A DNA stretch of 64,000 nucleotides. It comes from Ambrosia x helenae. Its lineage: Eukaryota; Streptophyta; Magnoliopsida; Asterales; Asteraceae. The translations under genes and the position numbers were made by a program. A model generated the notes under the pieces. The model was not told the origin of the DNA, searched no databases, and saw nothing but the letters and a program-made list of their open reading frames with translations. This document shows, piece by piece, positions 34,853-46,315 of the stretch. Positions within the stretch are counted from its first letter, which is position 1; each line of letters begins with the position of its first letter. The stretch covers positions 125,393,546 to 125,457,545 of the forward strand of contig CM061229.1 of NCBI GenBank assembly GCA_030844895.1. The letters are read 5' to 3'.

Positions 34853-35553
34853 CTACAAAAGTGAACAATAATTATGAGATTTGATTCCAAAAAATCTTGG
34901 AAACGCCACAGTTTATATCAAGACAGGTAACACATAACATGAGATATAGTGATTATAAATTGATATAAGAAAAATTTTGAACATCATAAAGAAAATCATA
35001 ATAAAACTTCAAATGAAAAACAATACCAAGTATAAAACGAGATATAAGAGTGTTTCCAAAGAAACTGTTGACTGACTAAAGTAATTGAAATATTATTAGT
35101 GACTTGTGGGGGCGTACTTTAGCCTATAAGTGAATGCTCATCCCGAGAATTCCCAGGTAGGTAAACGGGTCCCTCGTCTGATTGGGATTTATGCGAATTA
35201 CCAACCTAGACAGAAAACTCAGGATACAGGCGCTCACCCTTCCAAATTGCACGTGCCCCGTCACAAATAAATTGCAAAACTCTAGCGGAACTTGAGATAT
35301 GGAAATATATCCTTGAGATGTGGATTTCACTCCTAACTCAAAGATATACTTTCAAAAAGTAAAAAAAATACAATGGAGTGAAACTAGTCACTAAGTTAAG
35401 GATATCACTCCTAGCTTAGTGATTTAAGTTTCTTTTGGAGGGATAGATTCCTTGAGATTTGGACGTCTCCTATCTCGAAAAGAAAATATTCCAAGATAAA
35501 TAAATAAATAACTAAATCATATAAAGAGTGAAACTATTCACCAAGGTATGGAT
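34853..35553 (-). promoter_or_regulatory. 5' leader of element B with hairpin array
   Basis: The leader of B lies between its gag start and the A insertion and continues at 43115-43299. It carries four hairpin units in the element-sense strand. The unit at 35388-35422 has a perfect 8-bp stem (CTTAAATCACTAAG side to CTTAGTGA). Units also lie at 35308-35346, about 35448-35482 and, split by element A, 35539-35545 with 43131-43137. Inner GGA:TCC stems are kept in each. Confidence 0.7.
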
Positions 35554-38221
35554 TGTCACACCCTCAAATTTCCACCTGCGGAGTTCTACCGCGAGGCGTG
35601 TGACACACCAGGATCCAAGTCAACGGTCACAATAAACGACGTCTAAATGTAAAAACATACGTAAACAAAACCATGCATAAGTTTATAACCAACATTTAAC
35701 AGTGCGGAAGCATTTTAAAGTTTACAAAAGTCATGCATAAATAAAACATAAGTTCAATGTTCATAATTCCAAAACGTGCAGATGAGACCCTAGACGCGAG
35801 ACGACTCCAGTGCGACCACGTGCGCCTATCCGACAGCTGCTACCTTAGCGACCTGAGAAAACATGCTAAAAGAGTCAACATATAATGCTGGTGAGTTCAC
35901 AGGTTTTAATTAAACGTTTACAGTGATCCTTCAAAAATGTTACCATCACAATTACTACTATACTAATGAGAACGCCAATCCAGGCGCAGAATGAGAACGC
36001 CAACCACCGGCGCAGAATGAGATACTCATACGGGTGAAACCATTACTGACTGAGCCGAGTGTTACCCTTAGTTTTGTTAGAGACAATATGCACCCGCCCG
36101 GTCCAACCGTCGAGTGGGGTTTGTCAGTTCCCAATAGCGCTATCCATATTTCCCCGCCATATACCCATGTTAGTGGTTTCTAGGGATTTTCAATGATCCG
36201 TATAGTACGATAAGTGAGCCATAGTATAACGTGATAAAGAGTCATAAGTCATAAAAGAGTTTGTAAGCATGTTTCTCACCCCGAAAGTAAAAACTGTAAA
36301 ATGTGGGGCCGTGAACTCACCTTAAGTTGCGTATTCCGTTTAAGAGTAAACCGTATGCGTGATATGAGTAAACCGTCTGTGAGATATGATAGCCCCAACT
36401 ACTGGCGACCTATCATAAGATATGTGTCAAGTTAGACTAACAACCCATCGGTTTCATTAGTCCCTAAGTCCAGTCCATGACCATTATGTGTCCGAAAAGC
36501 ATGTTTAACCGACAACCAGACAACGTAAGACAAGACTCGACATCCCATTGGTGACCCGACATTCCACGTGTTAGATAAATACAAGACAACATGCCAGATA
36601 TGCAATTAAACACTTAATACGCGCAACAGTTCACCTAGTCTAGCATAATGTCTGATTAACGCATAAACAGGTCCGAATACGTGTTACTAAGTCATTGGGT
36701 GAATCCCGGGGTTCCTATCATGTTCCTAGGCGTCAAATCATGTTCCGGGATGTTAAAATATACATACAGCAGCATTACACGCGATTAGGAATCAAACTAG
36801 CAATTAGGAAAAGTCAACATGTGAGTAGGGTGGGTCAACAGGCGATTACAAGGCTAATCGCCTATATGTTCACACGAGTAGGCTTCTCTTCAGGCGATTA
36901 CACCCCTAATCGCCTATAGCATCATGCGATTAGGGTGCTACTCGCCTGTTGTAGCTGTACAATGCAATTTCGCGCGTTTAACGCTCCAAATCAGATCCGA
37001 AACATGTAAAAACATCCAATAATCATCCTAACACATTAACAAACATATTTCAAGCAAAACCCCTAAGTTTTCATCATTCTAACAGTCCCGAATGCGAGCG
37101 TTTTCCCAAAGTGGCAACTTAGCATGTAAACATCACATCAACATGCAAGAACTTGCCCTAAATAGCAAATATCCAGATTAAATCACATAACCACGTTGTC
37201 CGATAGCATCCTACTGTTCTAGCATCATCCTATAACAAACCCTAACATCATTCAATCAACAACATACCTCATATCATCCTTAATCATTCAAAATCCTTCA
37301 AATGGGTCAAAATATCAAATATCAACAATACACAACCACAACCATTCAAACTCCTAGGATATCATCATACTAACTTGTATCAGCAATAAACATCATAATA
37401 ACATAAGAACAACCATGATTCAATCCTAAAAATCCTATCTTTAAACATATATAACACATATAACACATGTAAAGGTGTGGGTTTGTTTAAAAACGGTTTT
37501 AAATGGATTTTCAAAGATAAAAACATTTATAAGTCAGGTCTGGACGTTTAGGGAGTAAAACATAATCATTTAAAGGTTTGGGTTTGAAGAACACACCTTG
37601 TAATCAAGAGGTGATGATGGAATAAGCTTGAAAATGGTGGTTTTGATGCAAAAACGAGTTCCAGAGGGTGTTTGTGTGTTGGGTTATGTTATGGGACGGC
37701 TAGGGTTGCACAAATGATGTTTTGGAGGTCAAGGGTGGTATTTATAGGCGTTTTTGGTCGTCCAGCACGTATCATGCGAGTATGCAGACTTATACGCGAT
37801 TAGGGAGCCTAATCGCATGACTGTTCATGCGATTGGGGCCTAATCGCATGAACAGTTACACGATTAGCCCCTACTCGCCAATAAGTCCCTCCTACTCGCC
37901 CCTGTACAGGCGATTAGGCAAGCCTACTCGCCTGTAACCCCTGTGTTGGTGTGTTTTGCGCGTTAAACCCCGTTTTAACACATGTTAGCACATATTCACA
38001 TACCGACAAGTCACATAATGATTGTAAACATATAATACATGATAAATAACACGTTCCCGCCCGATCACCAATTCCCGGGACCCGAGACTTGCGTATGTTA
38101 AAACTCTAATGTTGTGCGACTCGACTCGACCGACCTTGTTATGTGTAACGTATGCGCGACTCGCTAAGGTAGACTTACTAAGTTTTCAAAAGTTAGTTAC
38201 CGAAAGTTGCCGGGTGTCACA
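35554..38221 (-). repeat. 3' LTR of element A
   Basis: 2668 bp. The TATA box (TATAAATA on the minus strand) is at 37739-37746. The inverted-motif array upstream of it in element sense covers about 37755-37945 and includes a 14-bp perfect stem CTGTTCATGCGATT / AATCGCATGAACAG at 37821-37855. Confidence 0.95.
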
Positions 38222-38360
38222 TCATCCCCCTGTTGAAAGAATTTTCGTCCCGAAAATTTCCCGAAGTCGAGGAGAGAAAACAAATAAGAAGAAAAATTTT
38301 CCGGGTCGTCACATCATCCCCCTGTTGAAAGGAATCTCGTCCCGAGATTCTTTCGGCTTC
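38222..38360 (-). promoter_or_regulatory. Duplicated polypurine tract of element A
   Basis: On the minus strand CAACAGGGGGATGATGTGAC occurs twice. One copy ends at the 3' LTR edge (about 38213-38235). The other is about 98 bp upstream (about 38312-38334), followed by GACCCGGAAAA, the start of a different gypsy LTR type. The surrounding GGGACGA-type words are also doubled. Confidence 0.75.
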
Positions 38361-38423
38361 AACAGTGATGAGTGTCGACCTCTGCGCCCAAGTAACGTTT
38401 TCCCAAAATACAACAAGTGAAGG

Positions 38424-39971
38424 TCATGAATCAAACGTGCCAGTAACAACCGGGAAACCACTTTCCCCAAATGTGAGTATGAGACAAGAGACCCCCGATG
38501 AAAGCCTTCTGGAGCCTACTATGATCGGTATAACTAATCCACCGGTACCGTCCAAGTAGCATCCCCAAAGGACCCTCATCGACCCAAAGAATGAGGAACG
38601 GCGACCAAACCACAAAGAAAACACCCGAAACACGAACGCACAACAATGCGGATAAAAGTATAACCAAAGCGTAACAAGAGATAAGAGAGAATACGTACGG
38701 GTAACAGTGTCTGGGTCCGCCTGGTTCTCCCTAGCACCAATCACATAAGCATGAGCACGAGTCCACCGGCCACCGCCTTCCTTGTCCCCATCCTTCCCTG
38801 CCGTCTCTGTGCCCCCTTGAGTCAACTTGGGACAGCTTCGCTTGAAGTGCCCCGCTTCCCCACAATGATAGCAACCCTGGTTCCCCTGTGGAGCAGGGGT
38901 AGTAATAGCAGCAGTCCGAGTCGTCCTGGAAAGGTTGACCCTGCAATCCTTGGCATGATGCCCCGGTTTCTGACAACGCTCACAGCGAAAACTCTCACAA
39001 GTACCAAAGTGATGAAACCCACAACGTCCACACTTAGGGCTTTTCCCAGCATAGCCCCCCTGTTTCTGGTCCGATGCTGACCCAGAAGCTTCAGTCTTCT
39101 TTGCTGCCGGTTGTCGCTGAGTCCCCGATGAACCCTTATCCACGCTTTCCCACTTCCTCTTGTTCTCAGCCGGCGCCTTCACAGAAGAGCCCCTAGGAGG
39201 CAAGACACCCTCAGAAATCTTCAAATTGGTCATCTTAGTAGCTGACCGCACAGCCTCTGACATAGTAGTAGGATCCCTAGCAGACACCAGTCCCGCAATC
39301 TCTGGCACCAAACCCGCAAGATACTGCTCTATCCTCCTATACTCCGGTGTAGACAAACCTGGACACATCACTGCTAGCTCGTTGTGCCTGATCGTGTACT
39401 CCTCAACCTCAGAACCAACCATCTTAAGATTCCCATATTCCTGTTCCAACCTCTTAATCTCCTCACGCGGGCAATACTCCTCCTTCAACCTACGCACAAA
39501 ATCCGCCCAAGGCATGGCGTTGGCCTCCCCAAGGCCAAGTGTCTGTGTGACGCAGTTCCACCACGTCAAGGCGGCTCCTACAAAAGTCCCCGAAGCAAAC
39601 TTCACCCAATCCACCGCTGGAGTCTCACATAAAGCAAATACCGACTCCGTCTTCTCCAACCACCTGAGTAACTCTACAGCTCCCTCCGTACCCTGGAAGC
39701 TGAGAGGCTGACAATCCTTAAACCGCTTATAGGCAACACCTGCCTGAACCGGAGGAGCAGCAGCACCCATGAAAGTCTGCTGGGCTGCCTGAAAAGCAGC
39801 TAGTGCAACGCTCAACTGTTGCTGCATCATCTCATTAAGTTCCTCATGCGTCATAGTAATGTTACCACCACCTCTACCCCCACCACGGCGTCCACCTCCG
39901 CCACCACGGCGTCCACCTGCACGTCCACCAGCGCGACCAGACATGTTCTGCCAAAACATGAGACGAGACAC
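38424..39971 (-). CDS. Gag of element A (515-aa frame, gag to about residue 420)
   Basis: Gypsy gag builds the particle that packages element RNA. The likely start is the second Met (39944), because a Gly/Arg-rich RNA-binding-like tail begins there. A gag core follows (FQGTEGAVELLRWLEKTES, ALTWWN, then EEYCPREEIKRLEQEY). Then come a Lys-rich linker, a degenerate Cys/His cluster (CGRCGFHHFGTC) and two CX2CX4HX4C knuckles (CERCQKPGHHAKDC and CYHCGEAGHFKRSC). Around residue 425 (DPDTVT) the protease would normally follow. Instead the frame runs through unrelated sequence to 38424, so pol was deleted at about 38700. The frame is otherwise open, in keeping with young age. Opposite-strand frames here are shadows. 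Confidence 0.92.
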   Translation of the reverse strand: MSRLMFWQNMSGRAGGRAGGRRGGGGGRRGGGRGGGNITMTHEELNEMMQQQLSVALAAFQAAQQTFMGAAAPPVQAGVAYKRFKDCQPLSFQGTEGAVELLRWLEKTESVFALCETPAVDWVKFASGTFVGAALTWWNCVTQTLGLGEANAMPWADFVRRLKEEYCPREEIKRLEQEYGNLKMVGSEVEEYTIRHNELAVMCPGLSTPEYRRIEQYLAGLVPEIAGLVSARDPTTMSEAVRSATKMTNLKISEGVLPPRGSSVKAPAENKRKWESVDKGSSGTQRQPAAKKTEASGSASDQKQGGYAGKSPKCGRCGFHHFGTCESFRCERCQKPGHHAKDCRVNLSRTTRTAAITTPAPQGNQGCYHCGEAGHFKRSCPKLTQGGTETAGKDGDKEGGGRWTRAHAYVIGARENQADPDTVTRTYSLLSLVTLWLYFYPHCCAFVFRVFSLWFGRRSSFFGSMRVLWGCYLDGTGGLVIPIIVGSRRLSSGVSCLILTFGESGFPVVTGTFDS

Positions 39972-40430
39972 TCAGTACCAAAACAAACCAAGCTACAAGT
40001 GACCAAACGAACTCAGAATACGGTTCCAGCATGACCGTTAGTCCGAACACAAAGTCCACCAAGATTTTCATGCATTTCGATTTATGATTTCGTGTGCACC
40101 CGAAATAACAAATCGCTCTACATGGTCCCCTAGGCGTGCTCCGAGCTAGAACTTCAAGTCACCCGATAACCACATCCCAGAATGATATAACTAACTCAAA
40201 AGATCGATAAGTAAGTCCCCTCGGCTGTAACCCAAAGAAGAAAATAAAGCGAAGCTAAAAATAGCTAAGAATGAGATAAGTAATGTGACACTGTATGGTA
40301 AGGAGACCGACACCCCGACAAGGTTAGTATGTTTGCCCAAAAGACACGACTCAAATGTATGTGACCGTCTAGTGTGTGTGACTCGGCTATAGTCTAGACT
40401 CTACATGCAGTCCTAGTTCACTATAACCAT

Positions 40431-40447
40431 TGGCTCTGATACCAATC
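40431..40447 (-). promoter_or_regulatory. Primer-binding site of element A
   Basis: On the minus strand the 5' LTR is followed by GATTGGTATCAGAGCCA, complementary to the 3' end of initiator tRNA-Met after a short spacer. Confidence 0.9.
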
Positions 40448-43114
40448 TGTCACACCCTCAAATTTCCACCTGCGGAGTTCTACCGCGAGGCGTGTGACAC
40501 ACCAGGATCCAAGTCAACGGTCACAATAAACGACGTCTAAATGTAAAAACATACGTAAACAAAACCATGCATAAGTTTATAACCAACATTTAACAGTGCG
40601 GAAGCATTTTAAAGTTTACAAAAGTCATGCATAAATAAAACATAAGTTCAATGTTCATAATTCCAAAACGTGCAGATGAGACCCTAGACGCGAGACGACT
40701 CCAGTGCGACCACGTGCGCCTATCCGACAGCTGCTACCTTAGCGACCTGAGAAAACATGCTAAAAGAGTCAACATATAATGCTGGTGAGTTCACAGGTTT
40801 TAATTAAACGTTTACAGTGATCCTTCAAAAATGTTACCATCACAATTACTACTATACTAATGAGAACGCCAATCCAGGCGCAGAATGAGAACGCCAACCA
40901 CCGGCGCAGAATGAGATACTCATACGGGTGAAACCATTACTGACTGAGCCGAGTGTTACCCTTAGTTTTGTTAGAGACAATATGCACCCGCCCGGTCCAA
41001 CCGTCGAGTGGGGTTTGTCAGTTCCCAATAGCGCTATCCATATTTCCCCGCCATATACCCATGTTAGTGGTTTCTAGGGATTTTCAATGATCCGTATAGT
41101 ACGATAAGTGAGCCATAGTATAACGTGATAAAGAGTCATAAGTCATAAAAGAGTTTGTAAGCATGTTTCTCACCCCGAAAGTAAAAACTGTAAAATGTGG
41201 GGCCGTGAACTCACTTTAAGTTGCGTATTCCGTTTAAGAGTAAACCGTATGCGTGATATGAGTAAACCGTCTGTGAGATATGATAGCCCCAACTACTGGC
41301 GACCTATCATAAGATATGTGTCAAGTTAGACTAACAACCCATCGGTTTCATTAGTCCCTAAGTCCAGTCCATGACCATTATGTGTCCGAAAAGCATGTTT
41401 AACCGACAACCAGACAACGTAAGACAAGACTCGACATCCCATTGGTGACCCGACATTCCACGTGTTAGATAAATACAAGACAACATGCCAGATATGCAAT
41501 TAAACACTTAATACGCGCAACAGTTCACCTAGTCTAGCATAATGTCTGATTAACGCATAAACAGGTCCGAATACGTGTTACTAAGTCATTGGGTGAATCC
41601 CGGGTTCCTATCATGTTCCTAGGCGTCAAATCATGTTCCGGGATGTTAAAATATACATACAGCAGCATTACACGCGATTAGGAATCAAACTAGCAATTAG
41701 GAAAAGTCAACATGTGAGTAGGGTGGGTCAACAGGCGATTACAAGGCTAATCGCCTATATGTTCACACGAGTAGGCTTCTCTTCAGGCGATTACACCCCT
41801 AATCGCCTATAGCATCATGCGATTAGGGTGCTACTCGCCTGTTGTAGCTGTACAATGCAATTTCGCGCGTTTAACGCTCCAAATCAGATCCGAAACATGT
41901 AAAAACATCCAATAATCATCCTAACACATTAACAAACATATTTCAAGCAAAACCCCTAAGTTTTCATCATTCTAACAGTCCCGAATGCGAGCGTTTTCCC
42001 AAAATGGCAACTTAGCATGTAAACATCACATCAACATGCAAGAACTTGCCCTAAATAGCAAATATCCAGATTAAATCACATAACCACGTTGTCCGATAGC
42101 ATCCTACTGTTCTAGCATCATCCTATAACAAACCCTAACATCATTCAATCAACAACATACCTCATATCATCCTTAATCATTCAAAATCCTTCAAATGGGT
42201 CAAAATATCAAATATCAACAATACACAACCACAACCATTCAAACTCCTAGGATATCATCATACTAACTTGTATCAGCAATAAACATCATAATAACATAAG
42301 AACAACCATGATTCAATCCTAAAAATCCTATCTTTAAACATATATAACACATATAACACATGTAAAGGTGTGGGTTTGTTTAAAAACGGTTTTAAATGGA
42401 TTTTCAAAGATAAAAACATTTATAAGTCAGGTCTGGACGTTTAGGGAGTAAAACATAATCATTTAAAGGTTTGGGTTTGAAGAACACACCTTGTAATCAA
42501 GAGGTGATGATGGAATAAGCTTGAAAATGGTGGTTTTGATGCAAAAACGAGTTCCAGAGGGTGTTTGTGTGTTGGGTTATGTTATGGGACGGCTAGGGTT
42601 GCACAAATGATGTTTTGGAGGTCAAGGGTGGTATTTATAGGCGTTTTTGGTCGTCCAGCACGTATCATGCGAGTATGCAGACTTATACGCGATTAGGGAG
42701 CCTAATCGCATGACTGTTCATGCGATTGGGGCCTAATCGCATGAACAGTTACACGATTAGCCCCTACTCGCCAATAAGTCCCTCCTACTCGCCCCTGTAC
42801 AGGCGATTAGGCAAGCCTACTCGCCTGTAACCCCTGTGTTGGTGTGTTTTGCGCGTTAAACCCCGTTTTAACACATGTTAGCACATATTCACATACCGAC
42901 AAGTCACATAATGATTGTAAACATATAATACATGATAAATAACACGTTCCCGCCCGATCACCAATTCCCGGGACCCGAGACTTGCGTATGTTAAAACTCT
43001 AATGTTGTGCGACTCGACTCGACCGACCTTGTTATGTGTAACGTATGCGCGACTCGCTAAGGTAGACTTACTAAGTTTTCAAAAGTTAGTTACCGAAAGT
43101 TGCCGGGTGTCACA
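40448..43114 (-). repeat. 5' LTR of element A
   Basis: 2667 bp, nearly identical to 35554-38221. The TATA box is at 42632-42639. The same inverted-motif arrays are present at about 42648-42838 and 41668-41845. Confidence 0.95.
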
Positions 43115-43299
43115 TGGATATCACTCCTAACTTGGTGTTTTCGTTCCATTGGCAGAATAAAATTTTCTTCGAGTATAATGAAAAGTAAAAGGGGAAAATC
43201 TATCTAAAGAAATATGAGAATAAAAGAAAGCATATAATGGGTAGCTTAGTTATAGTCTAGGTCAAAAGCATTTACTAATAACCTAATTCCCTATAACCA

Positions 43300-43316
43300 T
43301 GGCTCTGATACCAATC
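43300..43316 (-). promoter_or_regulatory. Primer-binding site of element B
   Basis: The same initiator-Met-type site as in A and C (complement of TGGCTCTGATACCAATC on the plus strand), directly next to the B LTR. Confidence 0.9.
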
Positions 43317-46068
43317 TGTAACACCCCAACCGATGGCGGAAACATCGGGGTGTCACGTAGTGACGATTGTTCAATAGCACATGGACTAAATTGTAAATAT
43401 TAATAGAAAAGAACTTTCATTATCCAAAAAGGAAAATACAAAAGTCTTAATAGAAATCTAAAACATAGATATAAATACTCAATCTTTTATTTAAGCACTA
43501 GGTCCAGCCTAAGCGTGAAAGCATGTAAGATCAAATGTCACCTGAAACATGTACAAAATAATTTCGTCAACACATATAATGTATTGGTGAGTACATCCGT
43601 TTGATATATATAGTAAAGTAAAATTTAGAACTTCATGTGTTATTTGGCAAAATGAAATAAGTGGTATCCGGGTCAAATCAACCCTATGAAAGGAAAGCAG
43701 ATATATATAGTATGCGCTAGTAGTAATGTAATACATAGCAATGACGAGGACTCTCAACAGAGTCACAAGGGTATAAACCATAGTACTATTCATTGAAATG
43801 CCAGGCCGAAACGGTTAATGATTTGACAGGTCATAGATACACGTAATGACATAAGCAAACACACAATAGAATTGCTATTTTAGTAAAATGAAATAGAAAA
43901 TTGATAGTAAGTACATGAGTCACCCCAGAATAGTAAAACGGTAAAAAGGGGAAAGATATACTCACAATTTGCGAAAGCGATCAAATTCCACTTAAGCGGT
44001 CGTGAGCTAAATAATGGGAATTCCGAGGAATTCAACCTATAATGTGTAAGAATACTAATAAGGAAATGTCTAAGAGTCTAAAGTAACTAGGGTCTAAGGC
44101 ATTAGGTTTGCTAAGTCGATTTAGGGAATTAGAGTTTTTATGACTAGTCGAATTAATGTAAAAGTTGTATATTAAAAATAATATACCAAAGTTTGTAAAT
44201 ATGATTTAGGTAATATAATTATTACCAATTAAATATTTAAATCAAAATATATTTGCATAATTATGACAAAATAATTTAGTTAATTACTTTAACTAATTAT
44301 TATAAATAAATGCAATAATTATATATGTATAAATAAATAATTAGGTGTTTCACAATGATCTACAAATGTTAAATAAGATTTTCAAACATAAAACATTTCT
44401 ATTTTATAAGAAAAGTATTCATAAAATAGTTATTTAATAGTACAAATAAATAAATTATTAATTATGTCTAATTAATCGTAAATAAGACTAATAATTCATG
44501 GCATGATCCAAAAATGCTATTTTTATAGAAAATAAATAATTCCTGATGTAAATAATTGAACATAATTTTCCCATAATTTTTGTAACCTTATTTATATTTA
44601 AAACTGATTTAATGAGATTAAATCATGTTTAAATGATTAAAAATAAGAAAATTAATAAAAATAAGTGTTTTCTGGTCCAATAATTTTTATTTCCGTTCAT
44701 GATGATTAGAAATAATTTCACAAAACGTTTGAGATTAAAATCATTAAAAATGAATTTTTAATCAATTAATTATGATTAAAACAATTTAAATCAATAAAAA
44801 TATGAAAATAATTTATTTTTCAGAAAATAAAAATATCATAATTTTCTACGAGGTGTCAAAAAGCTACTCCTAAATTTTTATAATTTTTGTAGCAAAAATG
44901 AATTTGTTATGAATATTATAGATTTATATGGGTTAATATTGATTATTAAACAATTAAAATAATACTCACATAAGACAAAAAAAAAAGGAAACAACTAAAA
45001 TCAAAAGGAATATTGTTGGTCATGGGGTTCGAACCCCTGACCTTTCCTGTATAACACTAAAGCTTCAACCATTGACCAAATGATCCTTATGTTGGTTTAA
45101 ATCAGAAATCAAATTATATAAGCATAGTTCCCATTACATCATCTTCCCCATTTCAATAACCTAGAAACCCTAACCCTAAGAATTTCAATAGCCAGGTTCA
45201 AGCGTGATTAAGCCGCAAGAGCTTTGGGCTTTTGAAGGTGGGTACACAAGGATCAGAATGGCATAAGAAAAGAAGACTCACGATGCGTATAAAGGCCGAG
45301 CACGACGAACGCAGGTCCGCGTATGAGGAGGCCGATTTCCGGGCTTCTGAATGGTGTTTGGAACGTTTATAAAGTGGGTTTAGATCGTGTAATCGTACAG
45401 AACAGTTGGGATGATTAATTTATATGCTTGTTCAACCAAAACGCGTTATTTAATCGAATTTATCTTCCGACCGTTACCGGTCCTTTGAGCTCGTTTAATC
45501 ACATTCAAACCATGTTTAAATGTCCCCTTTAATTGTTGGATCAGTTAAGGGTTAATAGAGAAACGCTCGGGATTAATAAACACGATTTAGAAGTTATAAA
45601 AAAATGGTTTTTGAGTTTGGCCGGAAAAATATCCGGTGGCCGGAAACAGGGCCGGAAAAACGTGGAAAGAAGGAGAGGAGGGAAAAGAGTTTTGAAACTT
45701 TTCTTATTTGGCAGAAATGGTCCCTCAACCTTAACTTGGTTAATTTATTATGATTTTAGTTATGTTTTCTTTATAAAAACACTAACCAAGTTAGGATAAT
45801 TAACCAATATTCTTTGAAAACTCTATAAACTTAATTCTCTTTATCAATTTATCTAATAACCCTACGTCTTTATTAAAAATAACAAGTTGAAAAAAAAATT
45901 GATATTACTCAAAACTTTTGCTAAACTTTTCACGTTTAAATTAAAGATTTAAAAGTAACTCCCGTTTTAACAGACTTGAAAACGTTGAAAGGTTTAGGGA
46001 CTATAATGGAAATATTTGAAGGACTAATATCGTAAATTAGATGAAAGTCTAAGGTGACGGATGTCACA
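43317..46068 (-). repeat. Single LTR of the permuted element B
   Basis: It starts TGTAACACCCCAACC and ends GACGGATGTCACA. A primer-binding site lies on one side (43300-43316) and a PPT on the other (46069-46084), so this one LTR acts as 5' and 3' LTR at once. That is the order found in a one-LTR circle. It is 2752 bp and clearly diverged from the solo LTR at 30385-33063. Confidence 0.9.
45024..45080 (-). other. tRNA-like module inside B LTR (second)
   Basis: On the minus strand, A-box-like TGGTCAATGGTTGAAG and B-box GGTTCGAACCCC, about 1.71 kb from the LTR edge as in the other B LTR. The bases between the boxes differ from those of the module at 32094. It is not a foldable complete tRNA. Confidence 0.5.
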
Positions 46069-46315
46069 GTCTCCCCTACTTTAGAAAATTTCGTCTCGAA
46101 ATTTCTTTCAAGTGAAGATTTCTGGTTGTTGAATATATGGGTATGTTATCGATGAAAACCACTTACGTATTAGTTCAAGTAAGGTTTACAAACTCGATTC
46201 ATAAGTTTCCTAAAAACGGGTATAAGATCAACCGAAAACTAATATCATTTAAATTCAACGTGCAATTATGGAGCATAGATTCTATAAGAATAAGATTGCC
46301 ATTAGCAATCTCCAC
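46069..46315 (-). mobile_element. PPT and 3' internal fragment of element B
   Basis: The complement reads AAAGTAGGGGAGAC next to the LTR, the same PPT as element C. The following 230 bp are non-coding 3' internal sequence and end abruptly at the right 0.7-kb direct repeat. Confidence 0.8.

Larger units (their letters stand above)
35549..43119 (-). mobile_element. Young pol-less gypsy element A with TSD
   Basis: The element spans 35554-43114 with the target duplication TGGAT at 35549-35553 and 43115-43119. LTRs (35554-38221 and 40448-43114) differ by eye at three sites: one G indel, C/T near 36320, and G/A near 37111. The 2.2-kb internal region holds a primer-binding site, a gag frame and the PPT, but no protease, RT, RNase H or integrase. 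It fits the class of terminal-repeat retrotransposons with only gag and must have been mobilised by a relative's enzymes. It split hairpin 1 of the element B leader. Confidence 0.95.

Noticed and set aside
39160..39711. 183-codon plus-strand frame
   Set aside because: It is antisense to the gag of element A and has no recognisable domain.
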